64,000 nucleotides of DNA from Azorhizobium sp943371865 (GCF_943371865.1 NZ_CALRWL010000030.1:11114-75113); one strand, 5' to 3'; positions 13,549 through 21,925 are shown, numbered from the stretch's first letter. Program-made: numbers and translations. Notes: a model not told the origin generated them from the letters alone.

Positions 13549-14535
13549 TCAGCCCTTCACGAACGCCAGCAGGTCCGGATTGATGACGTCAGCGTGGGTC
13601 GTCAACATGCCGTGCGGATAGCCGGGGTAGATCTTGAGCTTGTTGTTCCGGAGCAACTTGGCCTGGAGCAGAGAAGCGTCCTCATATGGGACCACCTGGT
13701 CATCGCTGCCCTGCAAGATCAGGGTGGGCACCGTGATGGCCTTCAGGTCGTCGGTCTGGTCGGTTTCCGAGAAGGCCTTGATGCCCTGATATTGCGCCAG
13801 CGCCCCACCCATCATTCCCTGGCGCCACCAATTGTCGATGATGCCCTGGGAGATCTTCGCGCCAGGCCGGTTGAAGCCGTAGAACGGACCGGACGCCACA
13901 TCGAGATAGAACTGGGCGCGGTTGGCTGCGAGCGCGGTGCGAAACCCATTGAACACCTCGATGGGCGTACCACCGGGATTGGCTGCGGTCTTGAGCATGA
14001 TCGGAGGGACGGAGCTGACCAGCACCGCCTTCGCGACGCGACCCTGCGGCTGGCCATACCGCGCCACGTAGCGGGCGACTTCGCCGCCGCCGGTGGAGTG
14101 ACCGATATGGACCGCATTCCTCAGGTCGAGATGCTCAACCACGGCCGAGGCATCGGCTGCATAGTGGTCCATATCGTTGCCCTTCGACACCTGCGTCGAG
14201 CGACCATGGCCGCGCCGATCATGCGCGACGACGCGATACCCATTTGCGACGAAGAACAGGAGCTGGGCATCCCAGTCGTCGGACGACAGCGGCCAACCAT
14301 GGTGAAACACGATGGGCTGAGCATCCTTCGGGCCCCAGTCCTTATAGTAGATCTGCGTTCCGTCCCGGGTGGTCAGATACGCACTTCCCTCGTCGCGCTC
14401 CCGGCTTGAGCGACCGCTCGCATCCTGAGCCGACGCTGCGCGCGAGAACAGGGGTATTGCCCCCAGCAGAGCGGCTGCGCCGAACATCGCCCGACGGTTC
14501 GGCTTGAATGCGGGCGGGGATACTTGCTGGTCCAT
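13549..14535 (-). CDS. Tat-exported alpha/beta hydrolase (non-haem chloroperoxidase/arylesterase type)
   Basis: A 328-residue protein. The N-terminus has a twin-arginine-like signal (NRRAMFGAAALLGA, cleavage near ASAQ at about 37). The hydrolase domain starts with a strand-rich TRDGTQIYYKDWG, an oxyanion HHGWP, catalytic Ser147 in GHSTGGG, Asp278 or Asp279 in QGSDDQVVP and His308 in YPHGM. This order is characteristic of cofactor-free chloroperoxidases, which in practice act as esterases/perhydrolases. The physiological substrate is unknown. An exported member is less common than cytosolic ones. ATG 14535 is preferred over ATG 14550 because GGAGG lies eight bases before it. It shares a ten-base leader box and a palindrome with two small exported-protein genes to the left, suggesting common control. 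Confidence 0.88.
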   Translation of the reverse strand: MDQQVSPPAFKPNRRAMFGAAALLGAIPLFSRAASAQDASGRSSRERDEGSAYLTTRDGTQIYYKDWGPKDAQPIVFHHGWPLSSDDWDAQLLFFVANGYRVVAHDRRGHGRSTQVSKGNDMDHYAADASAVVEHLDLRNAVHIGHSTGGGEVARYVARYGQPQGRVAKAVLVSSVPPIMLKTAANPGGTPIEVFNGFRTALAANRAQFYLDVASGPFYGFNRPGAKISQGIIDNWWRQGMMGGALAQYQGIKAFSETDQTDDLKAITVPTLILQGSDDQVVPYEDASLLQAKLLRNNKLKIYPGYPHGMLTTHADVINPDLLAFVKG

Positions 14536-14544
14536 GTTCAATGC

Positions 14545-14554
14545 CTCCATTTGT
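14545..14554 (-). promoter_or_regulatory. Shared leader box over the ribosome-binding site
   Basis: The minus strand reads ACAAATGGAG, identical to the first ten bases of the boxes at 5970-5982 and 7634-7646, followed here by GC rather than TGA. It supplies the Shine-Dalgarno for the start at 14535. Confidence 0.45.
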
Positions 14555-14619
14555 GAAGTAATGGATGAACATTACACATGCGCTTATTTTCAAGACATCC
14601 ACCATTCGGTCTGTTCTGT

Positions 14620-14633
14620 AATACATAGGTATG
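14620..14633 (-). promoter_or_regulatory. Palindromic operator candidate (copy C)
   Basis: The minus strand reads CATACCTATGTATT, 12 of 14 identical to the perfect palindrome at 7541-7554 in the same orientation relative to its gene. It is 84 bases before the ATG at 14535. Confidence 0.45.
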
Positions 14634-14912
14634 AAATGGATGAATGATGAAGGCGCGCCAAAGGCAGACCGTTCCTGCGTGCGCAGGAGAAATCGCGGCA
14701 TGGAGGCGCCGGACCCAGGAGGGATCGGCTCCGGATGACGGGCGCGTGCCGGCTCCCTGTCGCCGTGCCCACGGGAGGTGCGAACCGGAGGGGCAGCGCT
14801 GGATCCCGGGCTGTCGCGGGTCATTCGCATCGGGGCTGCTCTCATGGCCCCCCTTGCCACCCGGAGCGCGAGGTCTTGGCGATACGGTTCGCGCGCATGA
14901 CGCGCGCCGCCT

Positions 14913-15320
14913 CTATACGCCCAGACTCCTCGTTCCCGCGCTGAGAGCGCTCGGCAACATGTAGCCGAGACTGACGGCGAGGAGACAAAGCACGACGGAC
15001 AGCACGACATTCACCATCGCGCGGCCCGCCTCGCCTGAATGAAGCAATACCAGCGTCTGAAGGCTGAAAGACGAGAATGTGGTGAAGCCGCCGCACAGGC
15101 CGACGAGCACAAGTTGGCGATATTCGAGCGGAATCTCCAGCCGCGTATTGCTCGCGAAAAAAGCCGCAAACAGCCCGATCGCAAACGACCCACTTACGTT
15201 GATGACAATCGTTCCCCACGGGAATGCATCGCCAAGAAATGATGAGAGCCAGCGATTGAGGCCGAAGCGCATCATGGAGCCGATTGCGCCACCGATGGCG
15301 ACATATCCGTATGTGAGCAT
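14913..15320 (-). CDS. crcB: CrcB/Fluc fluoride channel
   Basis: A 135-residue, four-helix membrane protein that dimerises to let fluoride leave the cell. Family marks are visible: GGAIGSMMRFGLNRW in helix 1, GTIVINVSGSFAIG in helix 2 with the conserved Asn, and GLCGGFTTFSSFS in helix 3 with the phenylalanines that line the pore. Length is typical. The ATG at 15320 follows GGAGAGGTGG. It is a single copy here, whereas some bacteria have heterodimer pairs. No sequence matching the conserved core of the fluoride riboswitch is evident upstream; a 15-base inverted repeat and a CTACGTAG palindrome are present instead. Confidence 0.93.
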   Translation of the reverse strand: MLTYGYVAIGGAIGSMMRFGLNRWLSSFLGDAFPWGTIVINVSGSFAIGLFAAFFASNTRLEIPLEYRQLVLVGLCGGFTTFSSFSLQTLVLLHSGEAGRAMVNVVLSVVLCLLAVSLGYMLPSALSAGTRSLGV

Positions 15321-15370
15321 AGTTCCACCTCTCCGCTGACGTCCGCGCGAGTTCGTAGGCGTGCGGCACG

Positions 15371-15385
15371 GTGCGAAATTCGCAC
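15371..15385 (-). promoter_or_regulatory. Inverted repeat upstream of crcB
   Basis: GTGCGAAATTCGCAC has perfect seven-base arms around one base, 51 bases before the crcB start. It could be an operator for a dimeric regulator or a leader hairpin. Confidence 0.35.
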
Positions 15386-15853
15386 GCGAGGCAGGGGGGT
15401 GAAATTCTACGTAGAGCTTTCAGTCTTGAACGAAGGTATGGGGCATATTAGAACATCGATAGCAACGCCGAGAAAAACGCGTCGATGCCCTCCACATCAC
15501 CAGCGGTCCGGGTGCGGATGGTCCAGAGGTCCGCAGTGCCTCATTCAGCGCGCGCATGGGCAGCGCTTCAACTGTCCGGGCCGGAGGTGGCAGGCTGGCT
15601 TGTGCTTCGAGCCGTGATCGTCCGATGTCAGCCGACGGTGCGGATCACATCGCATTGCATCAGCTGCGACCGTCACCGGATGTGGACTGGGAGATGGAGC
15701 GGACGCCACCACCAGGGGCGGGAATGGGCTTTCGGCCTGCTCGTGGGGAATGCGCGCGCGAGGGCAATATTGGTGTCCGCAACGGGCGGCGCGCGGCGCT
15801 TCGCACTGGCCGATCGCAGGCGTTGCACTCTCGAGGCATGCCGCCTTCGACAC

Positions 15854-15880
15854 GCGATGCCGACGGATCGTCGGCATCGC
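15854..15880. repeat. Perfect 12-bp hairpin
   Basis: GCGATGCCGACG, loop GAT, CGTCGGCATCGC. It lies 87 bases beyond the katG stop. Its role is unknown; it may be a second 3' stabilising or terminating structure. Confidence 0.45.
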
Positions 15881-15919
15881 ACCGGTTGGTCCCGACGTGA
15901 GACCGACATGGGACCGACA

Positions 15920-15954
15920 GCCCCGACCGCCCACCGAAATGGGACAGTCGGGGC
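15920..15954 (-). terminator. Hairpin directly beyond katG
   Basis: GCCCCGAC and GTCGGGGC form an eight-bp stem with an inner CCCA/TGGG stem, 12 bases past the katG stop. There is no U tract. Confidence 0.45.
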
Positions 15955-15966
15955 GATCAGTGGGGA

Positions 15967-18231
15967 TCAGGCCCGATCGAAGCGATCGAGGTTGGTCACC
16001 TTGGTCCAGGCGGCGACGAAGTCCTTCACGAACTTCTCGCCTGCGTCGGCGCTGGCATAGACCTCGGCCAGGGCGCGCAGGATCGAGTTCGAGCCGAACA
16101 CGAGATCCACGCGGGTGCCGGTCCACTTGAGAGCGCCGGTCTTGCGATCCAGGCCCTCATAGATGTCCTTGGCGTCGGAAACCGCCTTCCACTGCGTGTC
16201 CATGTCCAGCAGGTTGAGGAAGAAGTCGTTGGTCAGCGCGCCGGGCTTGTCGGTGAGGATACCGTGGGTGGCACCGCCGACATTGATATTGATGGCGCGC
16301 AGGCCACCGATCAGGACGGTGGTCTCCGGCGCGGTCAGGGTCAGCAACTGCGCCTTGTCGATCAGGGCCACCTCGGCCGGCACCGCATGGCCGGCCTTCT
16401 GGTAGTTGCGGAAGCCGTCCGCGGCCGGTTCCAGCCAGGCGAAGGAGGCGACGTCCGTCTCCGCCTGGGAGGCGTCGGTGCGGCCCGGGGTGAACGGCAC
16501 CGCCACATCATGGCCGCCGGCCTTGGCCGCCTGCTCCACGCCGGCATTTCCGGCCAGCACGATCAGATCGGCCAGCGAGACCTTCTTGCCGTCGGTGGCG
16601 CCAAGATTGAACTCGCCCTGGATACGCTCCAGCGCCTTGAGCACCTTGTCCAGTTGCGCGGGCTGGTTGGCCTCCCAGTCCTTCTGCGGGGCGAGGCGGA
16701 TGCGGGCGCCATTGGCGCCGCCGCGCTTGTCGCCGCCGCGGAAGGTGGAGGCCGAGGCCCAGGCGGTTCCGACCAGCTCGGAGACGGTCAGGCCCGTGGC
16801 CAGGATCTTGGCCTTGAGGGCGGCGGCGTCGGTATCATCGATCAGCGGATGATCGATGGCCGGCACCGGATCCTGCCAGATCAGCACTTCCCGGGGCACT
16901 TCCGGCCCCAGATAGCGCGAGCGCGGGCCAAGATCGCGGTGGGTGAGCTTGAACCAGGCGCGGGCGAACGCTTCGGCGAAGGCCTGCGGGTTCTCCAGGA
17001 ACCGGCGCGAGATCGGCTCATAGATCGGATCAAAGCGCAGCGACAGGTCGGTGGTGAGCATGGTGGGGCGGTGCTTCTTGCCCGGCACATGGGCGTCGGG
17101 GATCACGTCGCCGGCGTCCTTGGCCACCCACTGATGCGCGCCGGCCGGAGACTTCTCCAGCTCCCATTCGAACTTGAACAGGTTCTCGAAGAAGAAGTTG
17201 CTCCATTGCGCCGGGGTCTGGGTCCAGGTGACCTCGAGGCCGCTGGTGATGGTATCGCCGCCCTTGCCGGTGCCGAAGCTGCTGCGCCAGCCGAGGCCCT
17301 GCGCTTCCAGTCCGTCGCCTTCCGGGTCGGCGCCGACATTGTCGGCCGGGCCGGCGCCGTGGGTCTTGCCGAAGGTGTGGCCGCCGGCGATCAAGGCGAC
17401 CGTCTCCTCGTCATCCATCGCCATGCGGGCGAAGGTGTCGCGGATGTCGAAGGCGGCGAGCAGCGGGTCCGGATTGCCGTCCGGGCCTTCCGGATTGACG
17501 TAGATGAGGCCCATCTGCACGGCGGCGAGCGGTTTCTCCAAATTGCGCGAATGCACCTTGCCGTCGGCATCGTCATCGGCCGAGAGCACGGCTTCGCCGG
17601 ACGGCTTCGTCACGCCCTCGGAGCCGTGGGCATAGCGCAGGTCGCCGCCCAGCCAGGTGGTCTCGCGACCCCAGTAGACGTCCTGATCGGGCTCCCAGGT
17701 ATCGGCGCGGCCGGCGGCGAAGCCGAAGGTGCGGAAACCCATGGTCTCCAGCGCCACATTGCCGGTGAGGATCATCAGGTCGGCCCAGGAAATCTTCTGG
17801 CCGTACTTCTTCTTGATCGGCCACAGCAGGCGGCGGGCCTTGTCGAGGCTGACGTTGTCCGGCCAGCTGTTGAGCGGGGCGAAGCGCTGCTGGCCACGGC
17901 CGCCGCCGCCGCGGCCATCGGCCAGGCGATAGGTGCCCGCGCTGTGCCAGGCCATGCGGATGAACAGCGGGCCGTAATGGCCGAAGTCCGCCGGCCACCA
18001 CTCCTGCGAATCGGTCATCAGATGGCGCAGGTCGTTCTTCAGCGCCTGGTAGTCGAGCTTCTTGAATTCCTCGCGATAGTCGAACGCCGGGTCCAGCGGA
18101 TCGGACTTCGCCGAATGCTGGTTGAGAAGGTCGACACGGAGCTGGCTGGGCCACCAGTCACGGTTCTGGGTGCCGCCGGTGCCGTGGGCCACCGGGCATT
18201 TTCCCGTGCTCACGTCAGTTGTCTCGTTCAT
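15967..18231 (-). CDS. katG: Bifunctional catalase-peroxidase KatG
   Basis: A 754-residue haem enzyme that removes hydrogen peroxide as a catalase and also has broad peroxidase activity. The full two-domain length is present. The distal triad Arg92, Trp95, His96 lies in RMAWHSAGTYR. Trp95, Tyr244 (in YVNPEGP) and Met270 match the covalent Met-Tyr-Trp adduct needed for catalase activity, and the proximal His285 lies in GGHTFGKTHG. The C-terminal half is the usual non-haem repeat. The ATG follows GGAGGGA. It is divergent from the oxyR gene at 18363 across a 131-base gap, the usual arrangement for OxyR-controlled katG. Two hairpins follow the gene. Confidence 0.97.
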   Translation of the reverse strand: MNETTDVSTGKCPVAHGTGGTQNRDWWPSQLRVDLLNQHSAKSDPLDPAFDYREEFKKLDYQALKNDLRHLMTDSQEWWPADFGHYGPLFIRMAWHSAGTYRLADGRGGGGRGQQRFAPLNSWPDNVSLDKARRLLWPIKKKYGQKISWADLMILTGNVALETMGFRTFGFAAGRADTWEPDQDVYWGRETTWLGGDLRYAHGSEGVTKPSGEAVLSADDDADGKVHSRNLEKPLAAVQMGLIYVNPEGPDGNPDPLLAAFDIRDTFARMAMDDEETVALIAGGHTFGKTHGAGPADNVGADPEGDGLEAQGLGWRSSFGTGKGGDTITSGLEVTWTQTPAQWSNFFFENLFKFEWELEKSPAGAHQWVAKDAGDVIPDAHVPGKKHRPTMLTTDLSLRFDPIYEPISRRFLENPQAFAEAFARAWFKLTHRDLGPRSRYLGPEVPREVLIWQDPVPAIDHPLIDDTDAAALKAKILATGLTVSELVGTAWASASTFRGGDKRGGANGARIRLAPQKDWEANQPAQLDKVLKALERIQGEFNLGATDGKKVSLADLIVLAGNAGVEQAAKAGGHDVAVPFTPGRTDASQAETDVASFAWLEPAADGFRNYQKAGHAVPAEVALIDKAQLLTLTAPETTVLIGGLRAININVGGATHGILTDKPGALTNDFFLNLLDMDTQWKAVSDAKDIYEGLDRKTGALKWTGTRVDLVFGSNSILRALAEVYASADAGEKFVKDFVAAWTKVTNLDRFDRA

Positions 18232-18307
18232 GCTTCCCTCCGGTTCAGGCTGCGGAAAGATGGTGACAATCTACCAATCTCGGGCTCCGCCTTCAGGGGT
18301 CTTAGCA

Positions 18308-18325
18308 AATCTCTTTCATTAGATT
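18308..18325. promoter_or_regulatory. Candidate OxyR/LysR-type operator between katG and oxyR
   Basis: AATCT-N8-AGATT is an inverted repeat with the T-N11-A spacing of LysR-type sites. It lies 37 bases before oxyR and 76 bases before katG, so one site could serve both. The match to the E. coli OxyR consensus is not strong. Confidence 0.4.
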
Positions 18326-18362
18326 AATTCCGATTTACTGATCGCGATGATAAGCTGAGGTT

Positions 18363-19307
18363 ATGAAAAATCTCACCCTCCGTCAGCTGCGCTATTTCGA
18401 GGCGTTGGCGCGCCATCGGCACTTCCGGCATGCGGCGGAAGCCTGCGGCATCTCCCAGCCGGCCTTGTCCATGCAGATCAAGGAGTTGGAGCAAGAGGTC
18501 GGCACCGACCTGTTCGAGCGCAGTGCGCGCCAGGTCCGGCTGACGCAATTCGGCGAGGAATTTTCGCTGCGCATCCGCGACATTCTGCGCGCCATCGACG
18601 AACTGGGAGATCTGGCGCGGGCCTCCGGCGACAAGCTGATGGGGCGGCTGCGCATCGGCGTGATCCCCACCGTCGCGCCCTATCTGTTGCCCACCCTGCT
18701 CGGCAATCTCGCCCGCCAATACAGCGGTCTCGACATTCACGTGCGCGAGACCCAGACGCCGCGGCTGATTCAGGAATTGCAGGAGGGGCGGCTCGACACC
18801 GCCATCGTCGCCTTGCCGGTCTCCGAACCGGCCCTGACCGAGACCCCGCTGTTCACCGAGAGCTTCGTGCTGGTCCGGCCGGCGGCGGATGCGGACAAGC
18901 CGGTGCCGGCCGCCGAAGCGCTGCGCGAAATGCGGTTGCTGCTGCTGGAGGAAGGCCACTGCTTTCGCGATCAGGCCCTGTCGTTCTGCAATGTGGACAT
19001 GCGCGCCACGCCGCTGCGCGACTTTCTGGAGGCCAGTTCCCTCTCCACCCTGGTGCAGATGGTCGATGCCGGCATCGGCGTGACGCTGATCCCGGAAATG
19101 GCCCTGGCGGTGGAAACACGCTCGGCCTCCGTCTGTGTGGCGCGTTTCAGCGATCCCCAGCCGTCGCGTACCATCGGCATGGTCTGGCGCAAGACCAGTC
19201 CGCTGGCGAAGCAGCTGCTGCAGATGTCGGAGGTCATCCGCCACGCGACCGGCACCCTGCACGGTCAGCACGGCGCGAATCCGCCGGCCGCCCCCGGTCC
19301 GACCTGA
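18363..19307 (+). CDS. oxyR: OxyR, peroxide-sensing LysR-family regulator
   Basis: A 314-residue LysR-type protein: winged helix-turn-helix at 1-60 (LTLRQLRYFEALARH, then SQPALSMQIKELE) and a periplasmic-binding-like sensor domain. Cys200 and Cys209, in EEGHCFRDQALSFC, match the redox pair Cys199/Cys208 of E. coli OxyR, which forms a disulphide on contact with hydrogen peroxide. That pair and the divergent katG make the assignment firm. It probably activates katG from the shared intergenic region and controls itself. The C-terminal tail after about 295 is proline/alanine-rich and not conserved. Confidence 0.95.
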   Translation: MKNLTLRQLRYFEALARHRHFRHAAEACGISQPALSMQIKELEQEVGTDLFERSARQVRLTQFGEEFSLRIRDILRAIDELGDLARASGDKLMGRLRIGVIPTVAPYLLPTLLGNLARQYSGLDIHVRETQTPRLIQELQEGRLDTAIVALPVSEPALTETPLFTESFVLVRPAADADKPVPAAEALREMRLLLLEEGHCFRDQALSFCNVDMRATPLRDFLEASSLSTLVQMVDAGIGVTLIPEMALAVETRSASVCVARFSDPQPSRTIGMVWRKTSPLAKQLLQMSEVIRHATGTLHGQHGANPPAAPGPT

Positions 19308-19416
19308 CGCCCCCGAACCGGGGGACGACGGTCGTGGCTTCGGGGCCTCCAGCTCGCCCCGCTGCCGCGCGCGGCGCGGCTGCCGCCGGGGGCGTTTAAA
19401 CCGAGGCAAGGCTCCC

Positions 19417-20523
19417 TTAGGGCAAGAGACCTTCCAATTGGCCCGGCCAGCCGAAGTCCGCCGCGTGCCAGGGATCATCCTGGCGGACGAGATTGGTCCA
19501 CATCCGGCAATCGGTCAGCACCCATCCGCTCGCGGGCGGGACCGAGAATGGCAAGGCGGGGCATCGGCCCGATCGGGCGAAGTGCGCGGCCTGCTGCTCC
19601 ATCTCCGGGTTCAAGCTGCGCCCGCGCTGCTCCCACCGCTCCCAGCGATACATCCCCAGGCCCTTGCCGAAGAAGAAGCGTTCGAGATGGTCGGCGCTCG
19701 GAATCGTGTCGCGGCCGAAATGCTCCGAGACGATGGTGGAAACGCGCACCGTCATGGGCTGGCGCTTGCCGTCGCGCACCGCGAACAGGGGAACTTCGAT
19801 CGGCTCCAGCCGATAGCGCGTCAAGGATTTCGCAAACCCGGGCGAACATCCCGCGGCCGAACGGGCCATTGCCAGTTCCGCGATCCGTTGCCGCCACGCG
19901 CCGGCGGGGACATCTGCGGCGAAGAACAGCCAGCTCTTGAACCGCTCCAGTCCGCCGGCGGGGCCGCGACAGGCCGGACCAATGAACCATTGGTACCCGG
20001 CCCCGCCATCCTCGGTCATGATGCCATAAGCGGCGGCGTCGATGATCTGCACCACCTGGCCGCCGTCGCCCTTCCCCGCATCGAACCGGCGGAACTGGCG
20101 TGCGGTGTCGCCAAAGTCGGCAATATGGGCGATCAGGGGGTTGGGGCCGGAACTGAGAACCACCGCATCATTGGCCAGATAGCCGATGGGAAACGAGCGC
20201 GGGTCATCCTGGCCCGGCCAGTCGAATTTGCGCCAGGACATGGGCTCGGTTGCGGTCAGTTCATGGGCGCGGCAGAGATCGCGGGCCTGGTCGCCAAAGC
20301 GCGGCAAGCCGTCCGGCCCCGTCTCGATGCATTGGGCGAGAAACCCGACCATGGCGTCCCGGGACAGCGGCGGCGGGAGGTTGCTCGCGCGCGCCGAACT
20401 CCAGCTTGTGGCGAGCGCAACGATCGAAAGCGCCACGCCCAGGGCCAGCAGACGCATCGGGCGAGGACCGAGCGCACGACGCCAAGGATTTGGATGGGTT
20501 TGCATTTTCAAATGATCTCTCAT
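19417..20523 (-). CDS. Exported protein of unknown function
   Basis: A product of up to 368 residues; I do not recognise a family. A hydrophobic signal-like segment (RLLALGVALSIVALATSW) follows a basic start, with likely cleavage near SARA (about 47), so the protein is probably periplasmic. Mature features include several cysteines (AQCIE, DLCRAHE, GPACRG, AGCSPG, GRCPALP, TDCRMW), an even number consistent with disulphides, and many aromatic residues. The start is uncertain: ATG at 20523, or ATG at 20505 with a weak GAGAG before it. It is convergent with oxyR and divergent from the Rrf2 gene. Composition matches its neighbours. Confidence 0.7.
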   Translation of the reverse strand: MRDHLKMQTHPNPWRRALGPRPMRLLALGVALSIVALATSWSSARASNLPPPLSRDAMVGFLAQCIETGPDGLPRFGDQARDLCRAHELTATEPMSWRKFDWPGQDDPRSFPIGYLANDAVVLSSGPNPLIAHIADFGDTARQFRRFDAGKGDGGQVVQIIDAAAYGIMTEDGGAGYQWFIGPACRGPAGGLERFKSWLFFAADVPAGAWRQRIAELAMARSAAGCSPGFAKSLTRYRLEPIEVPLFAVRDGKRQPMTVRVSTIVSEHFGRDTIPSADHLERFFFGKGLGMYRWERWEQRGRSLNPEMEQQAAHFARSGRCPALPFSVPPASGWVLTDCRMWTNLVRQDDPWHAADFGWPGQLEGLLP

Positions 20524-20859
20524 CGAGCGGTCCGGCCGCGCACGAAGGCGCGACGGGAAGGATGCTCCCGGAACAGCACATAGCCCCTAACGACCGATCG
20601 GCGAAGAAAGACGCAACGCACCCTCGACATTGCCGGGGGACGCCCGCCCATGTCCGCCACGATGCGGCACGGCCTCGAAGGGGCGGGTGCAAATGGCTTG
20701 CATGACGCGGACAGTGAAGGAAATCCGATGCCGGGCGCGTGGGCCCCCAGCGCGTTCGGGGCGGGACATCCGCGATCCGCTCTGTCCCTGGGCCGGTTTG
20801 GCGGTGGTGATGTTGACGCCACAAGGATTTTTGCCCATATCCCCGGCGAGGGGCATGAA
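20524..20859. other. Upstream region of divergent genes
   Basis: About 336 bases between the unknown exported gene (minus) and the Rrf2 gene (plus). It carries the promoter candidate at 20813-20840. No gene is supported; a frame running into the Rrf2 gene from 20650 lacks the family's features upstream of 20860. Confidence 0.45.
20813..20840 (+). promoter_or_regulatory. Candidate sigma-70-type promoter for the Rrf2 gene
   Basis: TTGACG, 16 bases, CCATAT, placed so that transcription would start about a dozen bases before the ATG at 20860. The -35 is good and the -10 is moderate. Confidence 0.4.
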
Positions 20860-21306
20860 ATGCTGACCAAAAAGGGCAAGTATGGCCTGAAGGCTGCGGT
20901 ACATCTGGCGCGTCTGGCGCCGGGGGAGACCAATCAGGTCGCCGAAATCGCCGACGCCAATCAGATCCCCAAGAAGTTCCTCGACGTGATCCTGGGCGAA
21001 TTGCGCAATGCCGGCTTCCTCACCTCCAAGAAGGGCAAGAGCGGCGGCTACAAGCTCGCCCGCCCGCCGGAGGAGATCATCGTCGGCGACCTGATCCGGG
21101 CGCTCGACGGCCCGCTCGCCCCCCTCCCCTGCGCCAGCCGCAACGCCTTCGTGCCGTGCGAGGACTGCAATCTGGCCGCCTGCGAAGTGCGCCGGCTGAT
21201 GGTGAAGGTGCGCGATGCCATGGGCACCGTGCTGGACACCTATACCCTCACCCAGATGCGCGACCTGCGGCAGGATCCGCTCGCCGCCTTCGTCGACTAT
21301 ATTTGA
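20860..21306 (+). CDS. Rrf2-family transcriptional regulator with cysteine cluster
   Basis: A 148-residue protein starting MLTKKGKYGLKAAVHLARL, the usual Rrf2 opening, with a winged helix-turn-helix (VAEIADANQIPKKFLDVIL, then KKGKSGGYKLARPPEEI). The sensor segment has four cysteines at about 88, 97, 100 and 105 (PCASRNAF, then PCEDCNLAAC). Rrf2 proteins such as IscR and NsrR hold an Fe-S cluster with three cysteines in this region; the CX8CX2CX4C spacing here differs, so cluster or thiol sensing is inferred. ATG 20860 is chosen because the family begins there and GAGGGG lies six bases before. Its target is unknown; the nearest genes give no clear hint. Confidence 0.88.
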   Translation: MLTKKGKYGLKAAVHLARLAPGETNQVAEIADANQIPKKFLDVILGELRNAGFLTSKKGKSGGYKLARPPEEIIVGDLIRALDGPLAPLPCASRNAFVPCEDCNLAACEVRRLMVKVRDAMGTVLDTYTLTQMRDLRQDPLAAFVDYI

Positions 21307-21470
21307 GGTCGGGCGCCCTGGGGGACGGGACCGGGGCAAGACGCGGTCACGCGACCGGGACCGATCCGGCTCCCGCTGGGCCGGTGCGACCGCCGGCCGG
21401 TGCACGCCACCGGCAGTCGCCGACATCCGGCTTTTTGCCGGCCTTTTGCGGCCGGGCCCGACGGTATCGA

Positions 21471-21509
21471 GCTGGGGCCACCGGATTTAGGGGCTCCGGT
21501 GGCCCCAGC
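21471..21509. repeat. Perfect 14-bp inverted repeat
   Basis: GCTGGGGCCACCGG, an 11-base loop, CCGGTGGCCCCAGC, 164 bases beyond the Rrf2 gene. It may be a terminator without a U tract or an intergenic palindrome element. Confidence 0.5.
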
Positions 21510-21618
21510 GAACGCGCGCCGTTTTACGCCGCCCCGCCCCCCGGCCCAGCCCCCGCACAGGCAGCACCGGGTGCGCTTCAACGACCGCACGTATTCAAAG
21601 CCGTGGCGTTCTTCATCT

Positions 21619-21648
21619 CGCCAGGAGGGGAAATCGCCCCTCCTGGTG
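21619..21648. repeat. Inverted repeat, 10-12 bp stem
   Basis: CCAGGAGGGG, loop AAATCG, CCCCTCCTGG, extendable by a G-T and a C-G pair. Role unknown. Confidence 0.45.
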
Positions 21649-21925
21649 CGTGCCGCGGACCCGGAGGGGATCGTCTCCCGCCGGCCTCTGTGCCCAAGGT
21701 GCCGGGCGCTGACAAGCCTTGACGGCGCGGCTGAAACAACCATTTTTGGGTCTGTCTGGGGGCATCACACTGAGACCGCGATCAATACCACCACCGGGTG
21801 CAGCCGAGGCGCAGTACCATCACCAGGCCGGCGTCCCATCGCCCCCTGGCATCGCGCCCCCGGAATAAACCCGCTATTGATCGCGTCCCGCCAACCTGCC
21901 ACCCGCCGCAGCAACCGCACCGGCG

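Larger units (their letters stand above)
14536..14912. other. Intergenic stretch with upstream control elements
   Basis: Contains the leader box and palindrome of the hydrolase gene. Between 14640 and 14912 no gene is supported; several short GC-rich imperfect palindromes look like remnants of intergenic repeats. Confidence 0.4.
15321..15966. other. Long gene-free stretch between crcB and katG
   Basis: About 646 bases. It holds inverted repeats upstream of crcB (15371-15385; CTACGTAG at 15408-15415) and two strong hairpins beyond katG (15854-15880 and 15920-15954). Open frames in the middle lack any family features or credible starts. Confidence 0.45.
21307..21925. other. Long gene-free stretch with two strong hairpins
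   Basis: About 619 bases downstream of the Rrf2 gene. Two perfect inverted repeats (21471-21509 and 21619-21648) are the only structure noted. Frames across it have no recognisable features. Confidence 0.45.

Noticed and set aside
16264..18327. Plus-strand frame of 687 codons opposite katG
   Set aside because: katG is complete with all catalytic residues; the opposite frame has no motif and would cover the katG/oxyR control region.
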